A stretch of 64,000 nt of DNA from Bacteroidaceae bacterium (GCA_024398615.1 JAKSIU010000003.1:1-64000); one strand, 5' to 3'; positions 26,546 to 34,752 are shown, numbered from the stretch's first letter. Notes: a model not told the origin generated them from the letters alone. A program made the numbers and translations.

Positions 26546-26682
26546 AAAAAATTGCAGAAAGATTCACTTTTCCACCAAAATCCTTTCAGCTTTTGTTATT
26601 TGTATTGAGCAGGGGTTATTAATGATGCCTTTGTAGGGAAGGCCCAACCCTGTTATTTGGGTCTCAATTTTAACAAGATACT

Positions 26683-26835
26683 ATGACAATAGAGGAAATC
26701 AAAAGTTTTGATGGGAAGGACAATGTGACTCCAAAAAAAAGGAAGGATGACTGGGATGAGGAACTGCAAAGAAGGTATGGGTATGAGTTTGACTATTGGA
26801 ATGAATACAAGCCTTGGATTTATGGTGAACAGTAA
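26683..26835 (+). CDS. Small acidic hypothetical protein (50 residues)
   Basis: Begins MTIEEIKSFDGKD and ends EYKPWIYGEQ. Strongly charged, with an aromatic-rich end. It lies between the helix-turn-helix gene and the excisionase-like gene in the same direction. No family recognised; translation is plausible but unproven. Confidence 0.4.
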   Translation: MTIEEIKSFDGKDNVTPKKRKDDWDEELQRRYGYEFDYWNEYKPWIYGEQ

Positions 26836-26853
26836 TTTTAAATTTTATATAGC

Positions 26854-27117
26854 ATGATTAGTGAAACAAGTTTTATGGAGATGGAGTCCAAAGTGGATAA
26901 CATTCTCACAACCTTGAATGACCTCAAGGAGAAAGCTGTACAGAAGATGTACAACACCAAAGAACTGGCAGAGTATCTCAAGATTGGCATTGAAACCATT
27001 GAGAAACTGAGACAGAATGGAGAACTGGCATATGCCAAGTTTGGAAGAACTTATGTCTACACTCAGGATGATGTGGACAATCTCATCAAGAACAACCACA
27101 TCACATTTGTAGCATAA
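26854..27117 (+). CDS. Excisionase-like helix-turn-helix protein
   Basis: An 87-residue protein whose second half (YNTKELAEYLKIGIETIEKL, then FGRTYVYTQDDVDNLI) is a winged helix of the HTH_17/excisionase type common before Bacteroidales integrases. It probably directs excision and may control integrase expression. Its TAA overlaps the integrase ATG (TAATG), so the two are coupled. Confidence 0.85.
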   Translation: MISETSFMEMESKVDNILTTLNDLKEKAVQKMYNTKELAEYLKIGIETIEKLRQNGELAYAKFGRTYVYTQDDVDNLIKNNHITFVA

Positions 27118-28451
27118 TGATGGAGGGTAAATTCTATTTGAGAACAGACCACCAGCCCAATGAACAGGGTGAACTGATGATCACCATCCAGTACTGCACT
27201 CAAGGTGTGGCTTGCAAGAAAGCCACTGGCATCAGTGTGAAACCAGAGCACTGGCTTGGTGACAATGGTTCAGGCAGGTACATCAAGGGAGGATGTAATG
27301 GTAATCCCAAGGCTGATATCCTTAACCAGAGGCTCACCAATTACAGGAGAGGGATTGATAAAATCATTGACAGCCTCCTTGTAGAAAAGAATCAGGCTAT
27401 CTCTGTCCCTACAATGAGAAGCATCCTCAATGGAACATACATTGAAAAGAAAGAAGAAGAAAAGGGGAAGGTGGACTTTGTCCAGTTTGTCCTTGACTTC
27501 AATGAAGACCTCTACAAGATGGGGAAGATAGGATATTCTGTCTGGGTGAATGTGCAGTGTAATATGAAGAAGTTCAAGGAATTCCTTCAGAAGACAAAGC
27601 ACATCCACACCACCAGTAAGAACCTCCTCTATTGCAGGGATGTGAAGGTTGATTTGATTAAGGAGTACATCCTCTGGAGGAAGGACAATGGTAACACCAA
27701 TGAGACTATAAACAAGACCCTGACTCCTATGTTCAAGGCACTGAAGAAGTGTTTAAGGAATGACTGGATTGACAGGCAGACCTATGATGAGATTGTAGAC
27801 TGTTATCTTCCCCTCAATGGTCAGGCACTGGGTGGTGACAAGAAACTTGAGTATCTCACAATGGAGCAGTTGAAGGCACTCAAAGAAGCAGCTGGGAATG
27901 CAAAGTACAACAGGACAAGGGACTTTGTTGATATGTTTATGTTCTCTCTCTTTTGTGGAGGACTGAGGGTCAGTGACATCATTTCCCTGAGATGGGAGGA
28001 GGTGGATATGGAAGCAAGGATAGTAAAGCACTGGCAGGTAAAAAACCACAATAGAAGAGCTGTCCTGCTCACTATCCCTATGGCTGATGGGGCACTTGAA
28101 ATTTTGGAAAGATGGAAGGAAAGGAATGAAAACTTTGTGTTTGGGATGCTGGATGATGAGTTTGACATGAGTGATGAGGAAGAGTTTATGAGAGTCAAAC
28201 AATCAAGGACAAGGACTATAAATCAATCACTTGCAGCCCTTGGCAAGAAAATCAAACTCCCTTTCACACTTCATATTCACTGTTCAAGACACTCTTTTGC
28301 AACATTGGGAGTGAACAATGGAGCAGACATTCACAGCCTGTCCAGGCTGATGGGGCATTCTTCTGTGATGACCACAGAAAAAGTATATGCAGCTGTCCTG
28401 CAAGAGACCCTTCAGAAAACAGTTGATGAAAGTATGAACTTTCAAGTGTGA
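27117..28451 (+). CDS. Tyrosine recombinase (integrase)
   Basis: A 444-residue integrase with an arm-binding N-terminal region, a SAM-like core-binding domain (about 120-235) and a catalytic domain. All catalytic residues are in place: R284 (GGLRVSDI), H388 and R391 (HCSRHSF), H414 (LMGHSS) and the nucleophile Y424. It belongs to the large Bacteroidota integrase group that integrates site-specifically into chromosomes. It ends 285 bases before the intact DUF2795 gene, which is the likely target. The whole gene has no CG dinucleotide; all arginines use AGA or AGG. Confidence 0.95.
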   Translation: MMEGKFYLRTDHQPNEQGELMITIQYCTQGVACKKATGISVKPEHWLGDNGSGRYIKGGCNGNPKADILNQRLTNYRRGIDKIIDSLLVEKNQAISVPTMRSILNGTYIEKKEEEKGKVDFVQFVLDFNEDLYKMGKIGYSVWVNVQCNMKKFKEFLQKTKHIHTTSKNLLYCRDVKVDLIKEYILWRKDNGNTNETINKTLTPMFKALKKCLRNDWIDRQTYDEIVDCYLPLNGQALGGDKKLEYLTMEQLKALKEAAGNAKYNRTRDFVDMFMFSLFCGGLRVSDIISLRWEEVDMEARIVKHWQVKNHNRRAVLLTIPMADGALEILERWKERNENFVFGMLDDEFDMSDEEEFMRVKQSRTRTINQSLAALGKKIKLPFTLHIHCSRHSFATLGVNNGADIHSLSRLMGHSSVMTTEKVYAAVLQETLQKTVDESMNFQV

Positions 28452-28489
28452 TTTTTCAGACATAAGTCACTGATATATAATGATTTTTG

Positions 28490-28518
28490 AAGGCACTGAC
28501 TATAATGGTTGGTGCCTT
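28490..28518 (+). terminator. Intrinsic terminator after integrase
   Basis: AAGGCAC (28490-28496) pairs with GTGCCTT (28512-28518), followed by TTATTGTT. It lies about 40 bases after the integrase stop codon. Confidence 0.65.
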
Positions 28519-28625
28519 TATTGTTGTCCAGTTACTATTCCTCTTCCTTTAGACTTACTATTACCTTTTCAGGAGGATTTGCCATTTTTTGGGGTAGTCA
28601 ATGGGGAAGTCCCCCCCTCAAAACC

Positions 28626-28662
28626 CCCTATTTTGACCTCATTTTTACCCTATTTTTGACCC
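28626..28662. repeat. Direct repeats near right end, possible integrase arm sites
   Basis: CCCTATTTTGACC (28626-28638) and CCCTATTTTTGACCC (28648-28662) are two near-identical copies spaced by one to two helical turns, between the integrase terminator and the attachment-like repeat. Position and spacing suit arm-type integrase sites. This is inference. Confidence 0.4.
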
Positions 28663-28672
28663 ATTTTAGCAC

Positions 28673-28699
28673 AAAAAAACCAGTGGGATTTCCCACTGG
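28673..28699 (-). terminator. Intrinsic terminator of the DUF2795 gene
   Basis: CCAGTGGGA (28680-28688) pairs exactly with TCCCACTGG (28691-28699). On the minus strand seven T follow. The same terminator with one mismatch is found at 17540-17565, so it belongs to the repeated attachment region. Confidence 0.8.
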
Positions 28700-28735
28700 C
28701 TTAGCTAAATCATTGATTATCAGCACTAATTGATA

Positions 28736-28957
28736 TTAGTACTCCTCCTCGTTGAAGAAGAAGTCTTCTTTTGAGGGGTAGTCGGGCCAGATATCTTCTA
28801 TGCTTTCGTAGATGTCTCCTTCGTCTTCAATTTCCTGAAGGTTCTCAATTACCTCGAGAGGGGCGCCGGAACGGACGGCGTAGTCAATCAGTTCGTCCTT
28901 GGTTGCTGGCCAGGGTGCATCTTCCAGTTTAGATGCTAGTTCCAATGTCCAATACAT
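28736..28957 (-). CDS. DUF2795 domain protein, integration target
   Basis: A 73-residue protein of the DUF2795 family, common in Bacteroidota. The family pattern is clear: YWTLELASKLEDAPWPATK, then LIDYAVRSGAPLEVIENLQ, then the acidic end DFFFNEEEY. The family is of unknown function. Its last codons and terminator are duplicated at 17540-17643, so the element appears to use the 3' end of this gene as its attachment site while keeping the protein intact. A promoter lies at 29025-29032. Confidence 0.88.
   Translation of the reverse strand: MYWTLELASKLEDAPWPATKDELIDYAVRSGAPLEVIENLQEIEDEGDIYESIEDIWPDYPSKEDFFFNEEEY
28743..28757 (-). repeat. Right attachment core in the DUF2795 gene
   Basis: TCCTCCTCGTTGAAG, identical to 17609-17623. 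The CG inside this core at 28750 is the first CG after a CpG-free run from 26334, so the change of composition falls exactly here. Confidence 0.65.
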
Positions 28958-29024
28958 AGATTTTCAGTTAAATAGGTGTTTTTATCCAATTCAGCAATGG
29001 AGACCATTACGCCATTGCAGGCCG

Positions 29025-29032
29025 CAAAAATA
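29025..29032 (-). promoter_or_regulatory. -7 element for the DUF2795 gene
   Basis: Minus strand TATTTTTG, a match to TAnnTTTG, about 68 bases before the start codon. Confidence 0.5.
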
Positions 29033-29076
29033 TAAAAAAAATGATATGTCTCTATTTCTACGTCAAAAAATACGCA

Positions 29077-29649
29077 TTACTGCCACAAAATTTCAGGAGT
29101 GTCTGAAAGGACGTTCAGCCTGCGTGCCAGACAGAACAGATAGTCGGACAGGCGGTTCAGGAAACATACAACATTTTCAGGTATCCGGACATCATTTCCA
29201 AGGCCGATGACCAGACGCTCCACCCTACGGCACACTGTTCTTGCCACATGTGCCTGACTGGCTGCCGGACAGCCGCCTGGCAGGATGAAACTGCGCTGCT
29301 GTGGCAATTCCTGCTGAATGGCGTCAATCATTGACTCGAGGCGTGTGACATCGGACTCCAGAATGTGACATGATGAGGGTATCTGCGTGCAATCTGTGTC
29401 AGTGGCCAGCGCACCTCCCATACAGAACAGTTTCTGCTGAATCCACTGAAGGTCAGTCTCAACAGCACCGCACACATTGTCTGAACCGCCCAGTTCCATT
29501 GCATGCAGAAGACTGCAGGTCAGACCTATGTGGGATGACAGTTCATCGACTGTTCCATAAGCTTCAAGGCGGAGACAGCATTTCTTCACACGCTTTCCAC
29601 CGACAAGGCTCGTAGTCCCGTCATCGCCGGTTTTTGTATAGATTTTCAT
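29077..29649 (-). CDS. Cob(I)alamin adenosyltransferase, PduO type
   Basis: A 190-residue ATP:cob(I)alamin adenosyltransferase that makes the adenosylcobalamin cofactor. The ATP-binding start KIYTKTGDDGTTSLVGGKRV and the conserved YGTVDELSSHIGL are present, and later FILPGG and VCRRVER are typical of the trimeric PduO fold. Its ATG overlaps the stop of the methyltransferase gene before it by four bases, so it is translationally coupled. Confidence 0.93.
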   Translation of the reverse strand: MKIYTKTGDDGTTSLVGGKRVKKCCLRLEAYGTVDELSSHIGLTCSLLHAMELGGSDNVCGAVETDLQWIQQKLFCMGGALATDTDCTQIPSSCHILESDVTRLESMIDAIQQELPQQRSFILPGGCPAASQAHVARTVCRRVERLVIGLGNDVRIPENVVCFLNRLSDYLFCLARRLNVLSDTPEILWQ

Positions 29650-30302
29650 AATACGTAATGCTGTTTGGTTTTGGTATGGTCAAAAAACAGAATGCCAAGT
29701 TTGCTCAACTGGAATGTCACTCCAATTCTGGGGTCTTCAATGAGCTGCTTCCACCATTCCTTCTTCTCCTTCTTTCCCATGTCCTGTATGACCATTACCG
29801 AATCCTGACCCATTACAGGGAGCAGCTGTTCAACAACCTCCCTGAAATCGGGGGTATGCGCCACATGGACAAAGTCAATCCTCGGAGTGTCAGCAATGAC
29901 ATCCTGAAGTGTTTCCATAACATTGCCGGTGAGATAGGCTATGTTCTTTATCTTCTTCAGATTGCGCGCCACATCCTTATTTGAGGAATGGCGGTTGTCA
30001 ATGGTCACCACGTTGGATTTGCTGTTTACGCTGGCAAGGTATCCGGTGGTCACCCCGGCTCCGGTTCCCACCTCGAGTATGAAAGCGGGATTGAAACGGT
30101 TCACAAGACGGAACATGAGTTCGTCGCGGCTCTGCGGATACTGGGGCAGCCAGTCCGGCGCCTTCTGCCAGAACGGATACAGGTCGTCATACGCGTAGTA
30201 CGGCCATTTCTCATTTATTACAAACTCTATCAGGTCGTATGCCCAGGGAGAATGGACCCCGAAGCCCTTGCCTGTAAGAAAACGGTTGTCAGTCAGTTTC
30301 AT
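29646..30302 (-). CDS. SAM-dependent methyltransferase
   Basis: A 218-residue class I methyltransferase. The SAM-binding motif LEVGTGAGVTTGYLA is near residues 95-110, followed by VVTIDNR. The overall plan resembles the O-methyltransferase group. The substrate is unknown. It starts exactly where the DUF3108 gene stops and runs into the adenosyltransferase gene, so the three form an operon. Confidence 0.8.
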   Translation of the reverse strand: MKLTDNRFLTGKGFGVHSPWAYDLIEFVINEKWPYYAYDDLYPFWQKAPDWLPQYPQSRDELMFRLVNRFNPAFILEVGTGAGVTTGYLASVNSKSNVVTIDNRHSSNKDVARNLKKIKNIAYLTGNVMETLQDVIADTPRIDFVHVAHTPDFREVVEQLLPVMGQDSVMVIQDMGKKEKKEWWKQLIEDPRIGVTFQLSKLGILFFDHTKTKQHYVL

Positions 30303-31057
30303 TATTTGCTATAATCAGACAGACGGGCGCTCAATGCCGCTCCGCCTAAAACAATGTCAAGCCGCACGGGAAGGTTCCCGTCATTGGGATCGGCATATAT
30401 GACCAGGGTTTCGCGCTCGCTTCCGTATTTCCAGTCACGGACCGAAACCTTAAGGCAGTCCTTCCTGAGTCCGGTACCGGTCTTCACGTTCACCCGTCCC
30501 TCATATATAAGATGCTGATCCACCACCATAGCTCCGTTCACCATAGGCAGGACGGCAATCTCACGGCCTTTGACCAGACTGCCGGTCTTGATTCCGCGCG
30601 CATAGTCAAGCAGTGAAAGCATATCGAAGATACGTTGCGGACTGCTCTTCACGGCATGCTCAAGCCGTTTGTTTCCTATTTTGTCCCATGTGCTCAATTC
30701 CACGTTGAAAAGGCCATTTTCCACATTGAATACCGCTTCTTCAAAGTTGTGACGGCTGCCCTCATTCACAGTCTTGGAATAATAGAGACTCCTGCCAGAA
30801 GGCGTATAGTATGAACGGATGGTATCGCGAAGGGTGAACACGACATCGGCTCCAGCACCGGTCTGCATGGCAAGCTGGGAACGCACCGCCTTCTGCCCCT
30901 TGTACGTGGAGGGGGCAATGTCAAGCCTTGCCTTGCCGGCCTTCATGCTGACAGGGCCAAGTGATACATAAAGCTGGTACGATAGCGTTTCAGCACAGAC
31001 AGGTGCGCCTGATACGAGCAATAATGCTAATAGAACGGATAGGATTCTTGGCTTCAT
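30302..31057 (-). CDS. DUF3108 exported protein
   Basis: A 251-residue protein with a signal peptide (cleavage near CAE, residue ~23) followed by a beta-rich DUF3108 domain. The pattern YQLYVSLGPVSMKAGKARL, then DTIRSYYTPSGRSLYYSK, fits that family, which is envelope-located and of unclear function. It heads the operon with the methyltransferase and adenosyltransferase and lies just after the tRNA gene. Confidence 0.8.
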   Translation of the reverse strand: MKPRILSVLLALLLVSGAPVCAETLSYQLYVSLGPVSMKAGKARLDIAPSTYKGQKAVRSQLAMQTGAGADVVFTLRDTIRSYYTPSGRSLYYSKTVNEGSRHNFEEAVFNVENGLFNVELSTWDKIGNKRLEHAVKSSPQRIFDMLSLLDYARGIKTGSLVKGREIAVLPMVNGAMVVDQHLIYEGRVNVKTGTGLRKDCLKVSVRDWKYGSERETLVIYADPNDGNLPVRLDIVLGGAALSARLSDYSK

Positions 31058-31089
31058 CTGTTACCGGAAGTCAATATTCACACTTCCTG

Positions 31090-31174
31090 TGCTCGAAGCG
31101 GGACTCGAACCCGCACAACCGGTTATGGTCAAGGGATTTTAAGTCCCTCGTGTCTACCATTCCACCATTCGAGC
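31090..31174 (-). tRNA. tRNA-Leu (TAA anticodon)
   Basis: The acceptor stem GCTCGAA pairs with TTCGAGC, and the T-arm GGTTCGAGTCCC is present. The anticodon loop CTTAAAA gives TAA. A long variable arm is visible, as expected for leucine. The discriminator is A and CCA is not encoded. Confidence 0.93.
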
Positions 31175-31273
31175 TACCTTGATTGTGGGGCAAAAGTACT
31201 GCCTTTTTGCAACATCAACTAAAGAATTCGCAAAAAAAAAGGATCAATGGCACACCTTGATTATAAAATAGAG

Positions 31274-31281
31274 TACATTTG
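31274..31281 (+). promoter_or_regulatory. -7 element for the esterase gene
   Basis: TACATTTG matches TAnnTTTG, 57 bases before the ATG at 31338. No good -33 element is seen. Confidence 0.5.
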
Positions 31282-31337
31282 TCTTTTGAACCCGGACAAC
31301 TTTTATATCAACAATAACCAACCTATAAAACTTTCTT

Positions 31338-33038
31338 ATGAAAAAACTTCTGTTATTCGCCGGCATTGCTGCCCTTCTGGTCAGCTGCCAGTGCAACAAG
31401 GAAAAGCTCAGCCCAGTGCTGACAATTGAAGGCGGCCAGGTTCAGGGCGTAAGCGCTGACCGTGTAAAGGACGTTTTCGTGTTCCGCGGCATACCTTATG
31501 CTGCAGCTCCTGTCAAGGAAAACCGTTGGAAGGCTCCACAGCCTGTCACTCCTTGGGAAGGTATCCTCAAGGCTGACCGCTTTGAACATCCTTCATACCA
31601 GCACATCCAGTACAAGGGTGGCTACTACACAGAATGGGGTTACGGTGACGAAGCTCCTTTCTCAGAGGATTGCCTCTATGCAAACGTATGGACAAAGAAG
31701 CCGGGTCAGACCGATGCCAAGCTCCCTGTAGCCCTTTGGATACATGGTGGCGGCTATCGTGAAGGCTGGGGTTCAGAACCTGAATTCGATGCTCAGGAAT
31801 GGGCAGGAAAGGATGTCGTTCTGGTTTCAATCAACTACCGTCTCGGCATTTTCGGTTTCATGACCCATCCGGATCTTTCAGCTGAAAGCGAGCATGGCGT
31901 ATCAGGAAACTATGGTATCCTGGACCAGATTGAAGCTCTGAAGTGGATCCAGAAGAACATTGAACAGTTCGGTGGCGATCCCAACAACGTAATGATATTC
32001 GGTCAGTCAGCAGGTGGCGGTTCAGTCCGCACTATCTGCGAATCACCTCTTGCACGCGGTCTGTTCCATAAGGCCATCATCATGAGTGCAGGTGGTCTTA
32101 CCGTTCCCGGCCAGGGTGGCATGGGTATGGGAATGGGCATGGGTATGCCCAGACCGGCTGCAGGTGCAGCTGCTACACGTCCAGCCGGTGCCGGTGCTCC
32201 CGCCGGTGCTCCTGCCGGTGGCTCACGTCCCGCAATGCCCGCTATGGGTGGATTCGGCGGATTCGGCGGATTCGGCGGATTTGGCGGATTCGGTTTCGGT
32301 GGCGGCAACCAGACCCCGAAACTTGCTGCATACGAAGCACCTGCTGCACCGGAAGGTCTGAATTCCCTGCAGCGTGCAGAATGGAACACAAAGGTTGTCA
32401 TGGACTGGGCAGGTTACGACAATCTGCAGAAGATGCGTAACGCTGACACTGAAATCATGTACTCAGTCGGTACCATCTACCAGAACGCAACAGGCAACAT
32501 GGGCAGCATCACAGCTATGCCTATCGTTGACGGATACGTATCAATGGAAAGCTTCGACGCAGCTGCTCTTGACGGCACACTGGCCGACGTTCCTTACATG
32601 TGCGGTTACACTCTGAACGACATGGGCAACATGTCAGCAGGCGTTGCAGCATTCTGCCAGAACCGTGAGGAAATGACCAAGAACGGAAGCAAGGCATATG
32701 CTTATGAGTTTGCACGTCCTCTCCCCGATGACGGCTCACATCCGGAAGTTACCCAGCGTCTCAAGGGTGCTTTCCATTCATCAGACCTCTGGTTCGTATT
32801 CAAGTCACTGCAGCACTGCTGGAGACCTTGGACACAGGGCGACTGGGATCTGTCAGAGAAGATGCTGACCGCTTGGACCAACTTCGCAAAGTACAGCGAT
32901 CCTAACGGTCCTGACGGTGGAGAATGGGCTCCTTGCACAAAGGACAACCCCGGCTTCATGGTATTCAAGCTCGATGAGAACGATGCTGAGAACTCAGAGT
33001 TCGGCGAATCAATCACCAAGCTTCCCTGGGAAGAATAA
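31338..33038 (+). CDS. Type B carboxylesterase lipoprotein with low-complexity insert
   Basis: A 566-residue serine hydrolase of the carboxylesterase/para-nitrobenzyl esterase type. A lipobox (LLVSC, Cys17) makes it an envelope lipoprotein. The oxyanion loop WIHGGGYREG and the nucleophile S224 in GQSAGGG are present, as is the likely histidine in AFHSSDLWFVF. The usual acid motif (TN..EG) reads YTLNDMG, so the acid may be an aspartate or be displaced. Residues ~256-325 are an unusual insert made of GM repeats, Ala/Pro-rich repeats and GGF repeats. The substrate is unknown; an ester of plant or host origin is possible. Confidence 0.85.
   Translation: MKKLLLFAGIAALLVSCQCNKEKLSPVLTIEGGQVQGVSADRVKDVFVFRGIPYAAAPVKENRWKAPQPVTPWEGILKADRFEHPSYQHIQYKGGYYTEWGYGDEAPFSEDCLYANVWTKKPGQTDAKLPVALWIHGGGYREGWGSEPEFDAQEWAGKDVVLVSINYRLGIFGFMTHPDLSAESEHGVSGNYGILDQIEALKWIQKNIEQFGGDPNNVMIFGQSAGGGSVRTICESPLARGLFHKAIIMSAGGLTVPGQGGMGMGMGMGMPRPAAGAAATRPAGAGAPAGAPAGGSRPAMPAMGGFGGFGGFGGFGGFGFGGGNQTPKLAAYEAPAAPEGLNSLQRAEWNTKVVMDWAGYDNLQKMRNADTEIMYSVGTIYQNATGNMGSITAMPIVDGYVSMESFDAAALDGTLADVPYMCGYTLNDMGNMSAGVAAFCQNREEMTKNGSKAYAYEFARPLPDDGSHPEVTQRLKGAFHSSDLWFVFKSLQHCWRPWTQGDWDLSEKMLTAWTNFAKYSDPNGPDGGEWAPCTKDNPGFMVFKLDENDAENSEFGESITKLPWEE
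32100..32310 (+). repeat. In-frame tandem repeats inside the esterase gene
   Basis: A 6-base GGNATG unit repeats near 32117-32147, and a 9-base GGCGGATTC unit repeats about five times near 32250-32295. Both keep the frame and encode GM and GGF repeats. Such arrays can change length by slippage without breaking the gene. Confidence 0.7.
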
Positions 33039-33061
33039 TCCAATCTTTCAATAAATATTCC

Positions 33062-33094
33062 GAGGGGCCGATGACATTGCCATCGGCCTCTCTT
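33062..33094 (+). terminator. Intrinsic terminator after esterase gene
   Basis: GGCCGATG (33066-33073) pairs with CATCGGCC (33081-33088), extended by GAGG/TCTC, followed by TCTT. It lies between the esterase and the FKBP gene. Confidence 0.65.
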
Positions 33095-33105
33095 ATAGAC
33101 ACACT

Positions 33106-33714
33106 ATGGATAAAGTCAGTTATTCGCTCGGCATGAACATTGGCCGGCAACTCAAGCAGATGGGCCTGAAAGGCAGTCTGTCAGTAAAGGATTTCGCAGC
33201 AGCCGTTCAGGATACGCTTGACGGGGCACAGACACAGATTGATGTCCGTGAAGCACAGCAGGTACTGAACACATTCTTTGCAGAACTGGAGCGCAAACAG
33301 AATCAGGAAGCCGCAGAAAAAGGCAGAAAGGCAAAGGAGGAAGGTGAGAAGTTCCTTAAGGAGAATGCCTCAAAGCCGGGTGTCATTACAACCGCAAGCG
33401 GTCTGCAGTACACCGTTCTGACTGAGGGTACAGGACGTAAGCCGAAAGCCAGCGACACGGTGCGCTGCCACTACGAGGGCACTCTGATTGACGGTACGGT
33501 ATTCGATTCATCATACCGTCGCGGCGAACCCGCCGATTTCGGTCTGCGCCAGGTAATAAGCGGATGGACCGAAGGAGTCCAGCTTATGAGCGAAGGAGCC
33601 AAGTACCGCTTCTTCATTCCCTACAACCTTGCATACGGCGCAAACGGCGCAGGGCAGGATATTCCACCCTACGCCGCTCTCATATTTGACGTAGAACTAA
33701 TAAAGGTTCTTTAA
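33106..33714 (+). CDS. FKBP-type peptidyl-prolyl isomerase
   Basis: A 202-residue Mip/FklB-like protein that speeds proline isomerisation during protein folding. The first ~90 residues are the helical dimerisation domain (YSLGMNIGRQLKQMG start). The FKBP domain follows with VRCHYEGTLIDGTVFDSSY and FFIPYNLAYG, the active-site pocket. No signal peptide is seen, so it may be cytoplasmic. Its stop codon overlaps the stop of the converging hydrolase gene. Confidence 0.93.
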   Translation: MDKVSYSLGMNIGRQLKQMGLKGSLSVKDFAAAVQDTLDGAQTQIDVREAQQVLNTFFAELERKQNQEAAEKGRKAKEEGEKFLKENASKPGVITTASGLQYTVLTEGTGRKPKASDTVRCHYEGTLIDGTVFDSSYRRGEPADFGLRQVISGWTEGVQLMSEGAKYRFFIPYNLAYGANGAGQDIPPYAALIFDVELIKVL

Positions 33715-34619
33715 TCCATGTTCTTCTTGTCGGCAGTCCAGTCCGGACGGGAAGCCAGTCCGCACGGATTGCCGGTGAACATGGCACCTGCCTCCTGATC
33801 GCCCATCAGCTGCCATTTGAGCCAGGCTGTTGCGACCACTGCGAATTCACCACCGTGAGGCTGTGCATACGTTCCAGTATGACCTACCGGATAATTTGCT
33901 GCAAAAGCGGGTACATGATCAATGCGGTTGAAATCGTCCATACCGTTCTCATAGGCAATGTCAGTGGGACCGCCAAGAAGGTACATGACCGGTGTATGAA
34001 TCTTGAGCAGGTCCTCCTTCGATGGCATGGGCATACCCGGAACAGCACCGGCCGGATTGATGAAACTGCCGCTGTTGCAGATCATGATGGTCTTGAGACG
34101 GGGGTCACTGCTGTTGACAAGTGTCTGCAGGCCGCCGCATGACATTCCGGCAGCCGCAATGTTTTCAACATCAAGTTTTCCATAATAGGGACTGTTCTTA
34201 TCGGCATTTTGAGCAATAGCCCAATCAATGCCTTCAATCTGCTGCTCGGACTTAGACATAGGACCGTAGTAGTTATGCCCTTTGCCTTCAACCGGGAAAA
34301 CGCCTGTAGCCACTACAAATATGCCGTTCGATGCTATCTCGTTCAGAAACAGCTTGTGCTCCCAGGGAGAGTTGGTGCAGGCTCCGTTACCCCAGACAAG
34401 AATCGGCATAGGGTTCTTCTTGCCGAAAGCACTCAGGTCCTGCGGACGGAAAATGGTATGGGCCTCAAGTGAAGGTTCCGTAACCATGATGGCCTTGTAC
34501 TGTCCCTGACCACCCTCTTCAAGAATCTGGTTCTCGGTGTAGGTCTCAGGAGCCTGTCCTGCGCACGATGTCAGCACAGCGATTACTGCAAAAGCAGCGG
34601 TGAAAACATTTCTTTTCAT
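33711..34619 (-). CDS. Alpha/beta hydrolase lipoprotein
   Basis: A 302-residue hydrolase with a lipobox (LTSC, Cys19). The fold markers are PILVWGNGACTNS near the oxyanion region and the nucleophile in GMSCGG (about residue 155). HTGTYAQPHGGE near the C-terminus may hold the catalytic histidine. The layout recalls dienelactone or polyester-type hydrolases, but the substrate is unknown. It ends with a 4-base overlap of stop codons with the FKBP gene. Confidence 0.8.
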   Translation of the reverse strand: MKRNVFTAAFAVIAVLTSCAGQAPETYTENQILEEGGQGQYKAIMVTEPSLEAHTIFRPQDLSAFGKKNPMPILVWGNGACTNSPWEHKLFLNEIASNGIFVVATGVFPVEGKGHNYYGPMSKSEQQIEGIDWAIAQNADKNSPYYGKLDVENIAAAGMSCGGLQTLVNSSDPRLKTIMICNSGSFINPAGAVPGMPMPSKEDLLKIHTPVMYLLGGPTDIAYENGMDDFNRIDHVPAFAANYPVGHTGTYAQPHGGEFAVVATAWLKWQLMGDQEAGAMFTGNPCGLASRPDWTADKKNMD

Positions 34620-34671
34620 TGCAAATTATATTTGTATTTGTGTTCCTGCTTACTGATTCCGCAATATTAAA

Positions 34672-34705
34672 CAAAAAAAAGCCCCAGACAATGGGTCCGG
34701 GGCTT
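34672..34705 (-). terminator. Intrinsic terminator of the sdh/frd operon
   Basis: AAGCCCC (34679-34685) pairs with GGGGCTT (34699-34705). On the minus strand the stem is followed by a run of eight T. It lies just after the iron-sulphur subunit gene. Confidence 0.85.
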
Positions 34706-34752
34706 GAATCATGACTCATTCGCGAAAAAAACCGCGGATGACCAGAGTATGA

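Larger units (their letters stand above)
17609..28757. mobile_element. Integrative element at the 3' end of a DUF2795 gene
   Basis: About 11.1 kb bounded by direct repeats that share an exact 15-bp core (17609-17623 and 28743-28757). A tyrosine integrase and an excisionase-like gene sit next to the right end, and the target gene is intact on that side, so integration would replace its last codons. Between the ends are a serine recombinase, small ORFs, a polymerase-like operon and an M64-peptidase lipoprotein. The DNA is nearly free of CG dinucleotides outside 17.96-21.43 kb. I see no conjugation or virion structural genes, so it may be mobilised in trans or be a satellite-like element. Confidence 0.65.
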
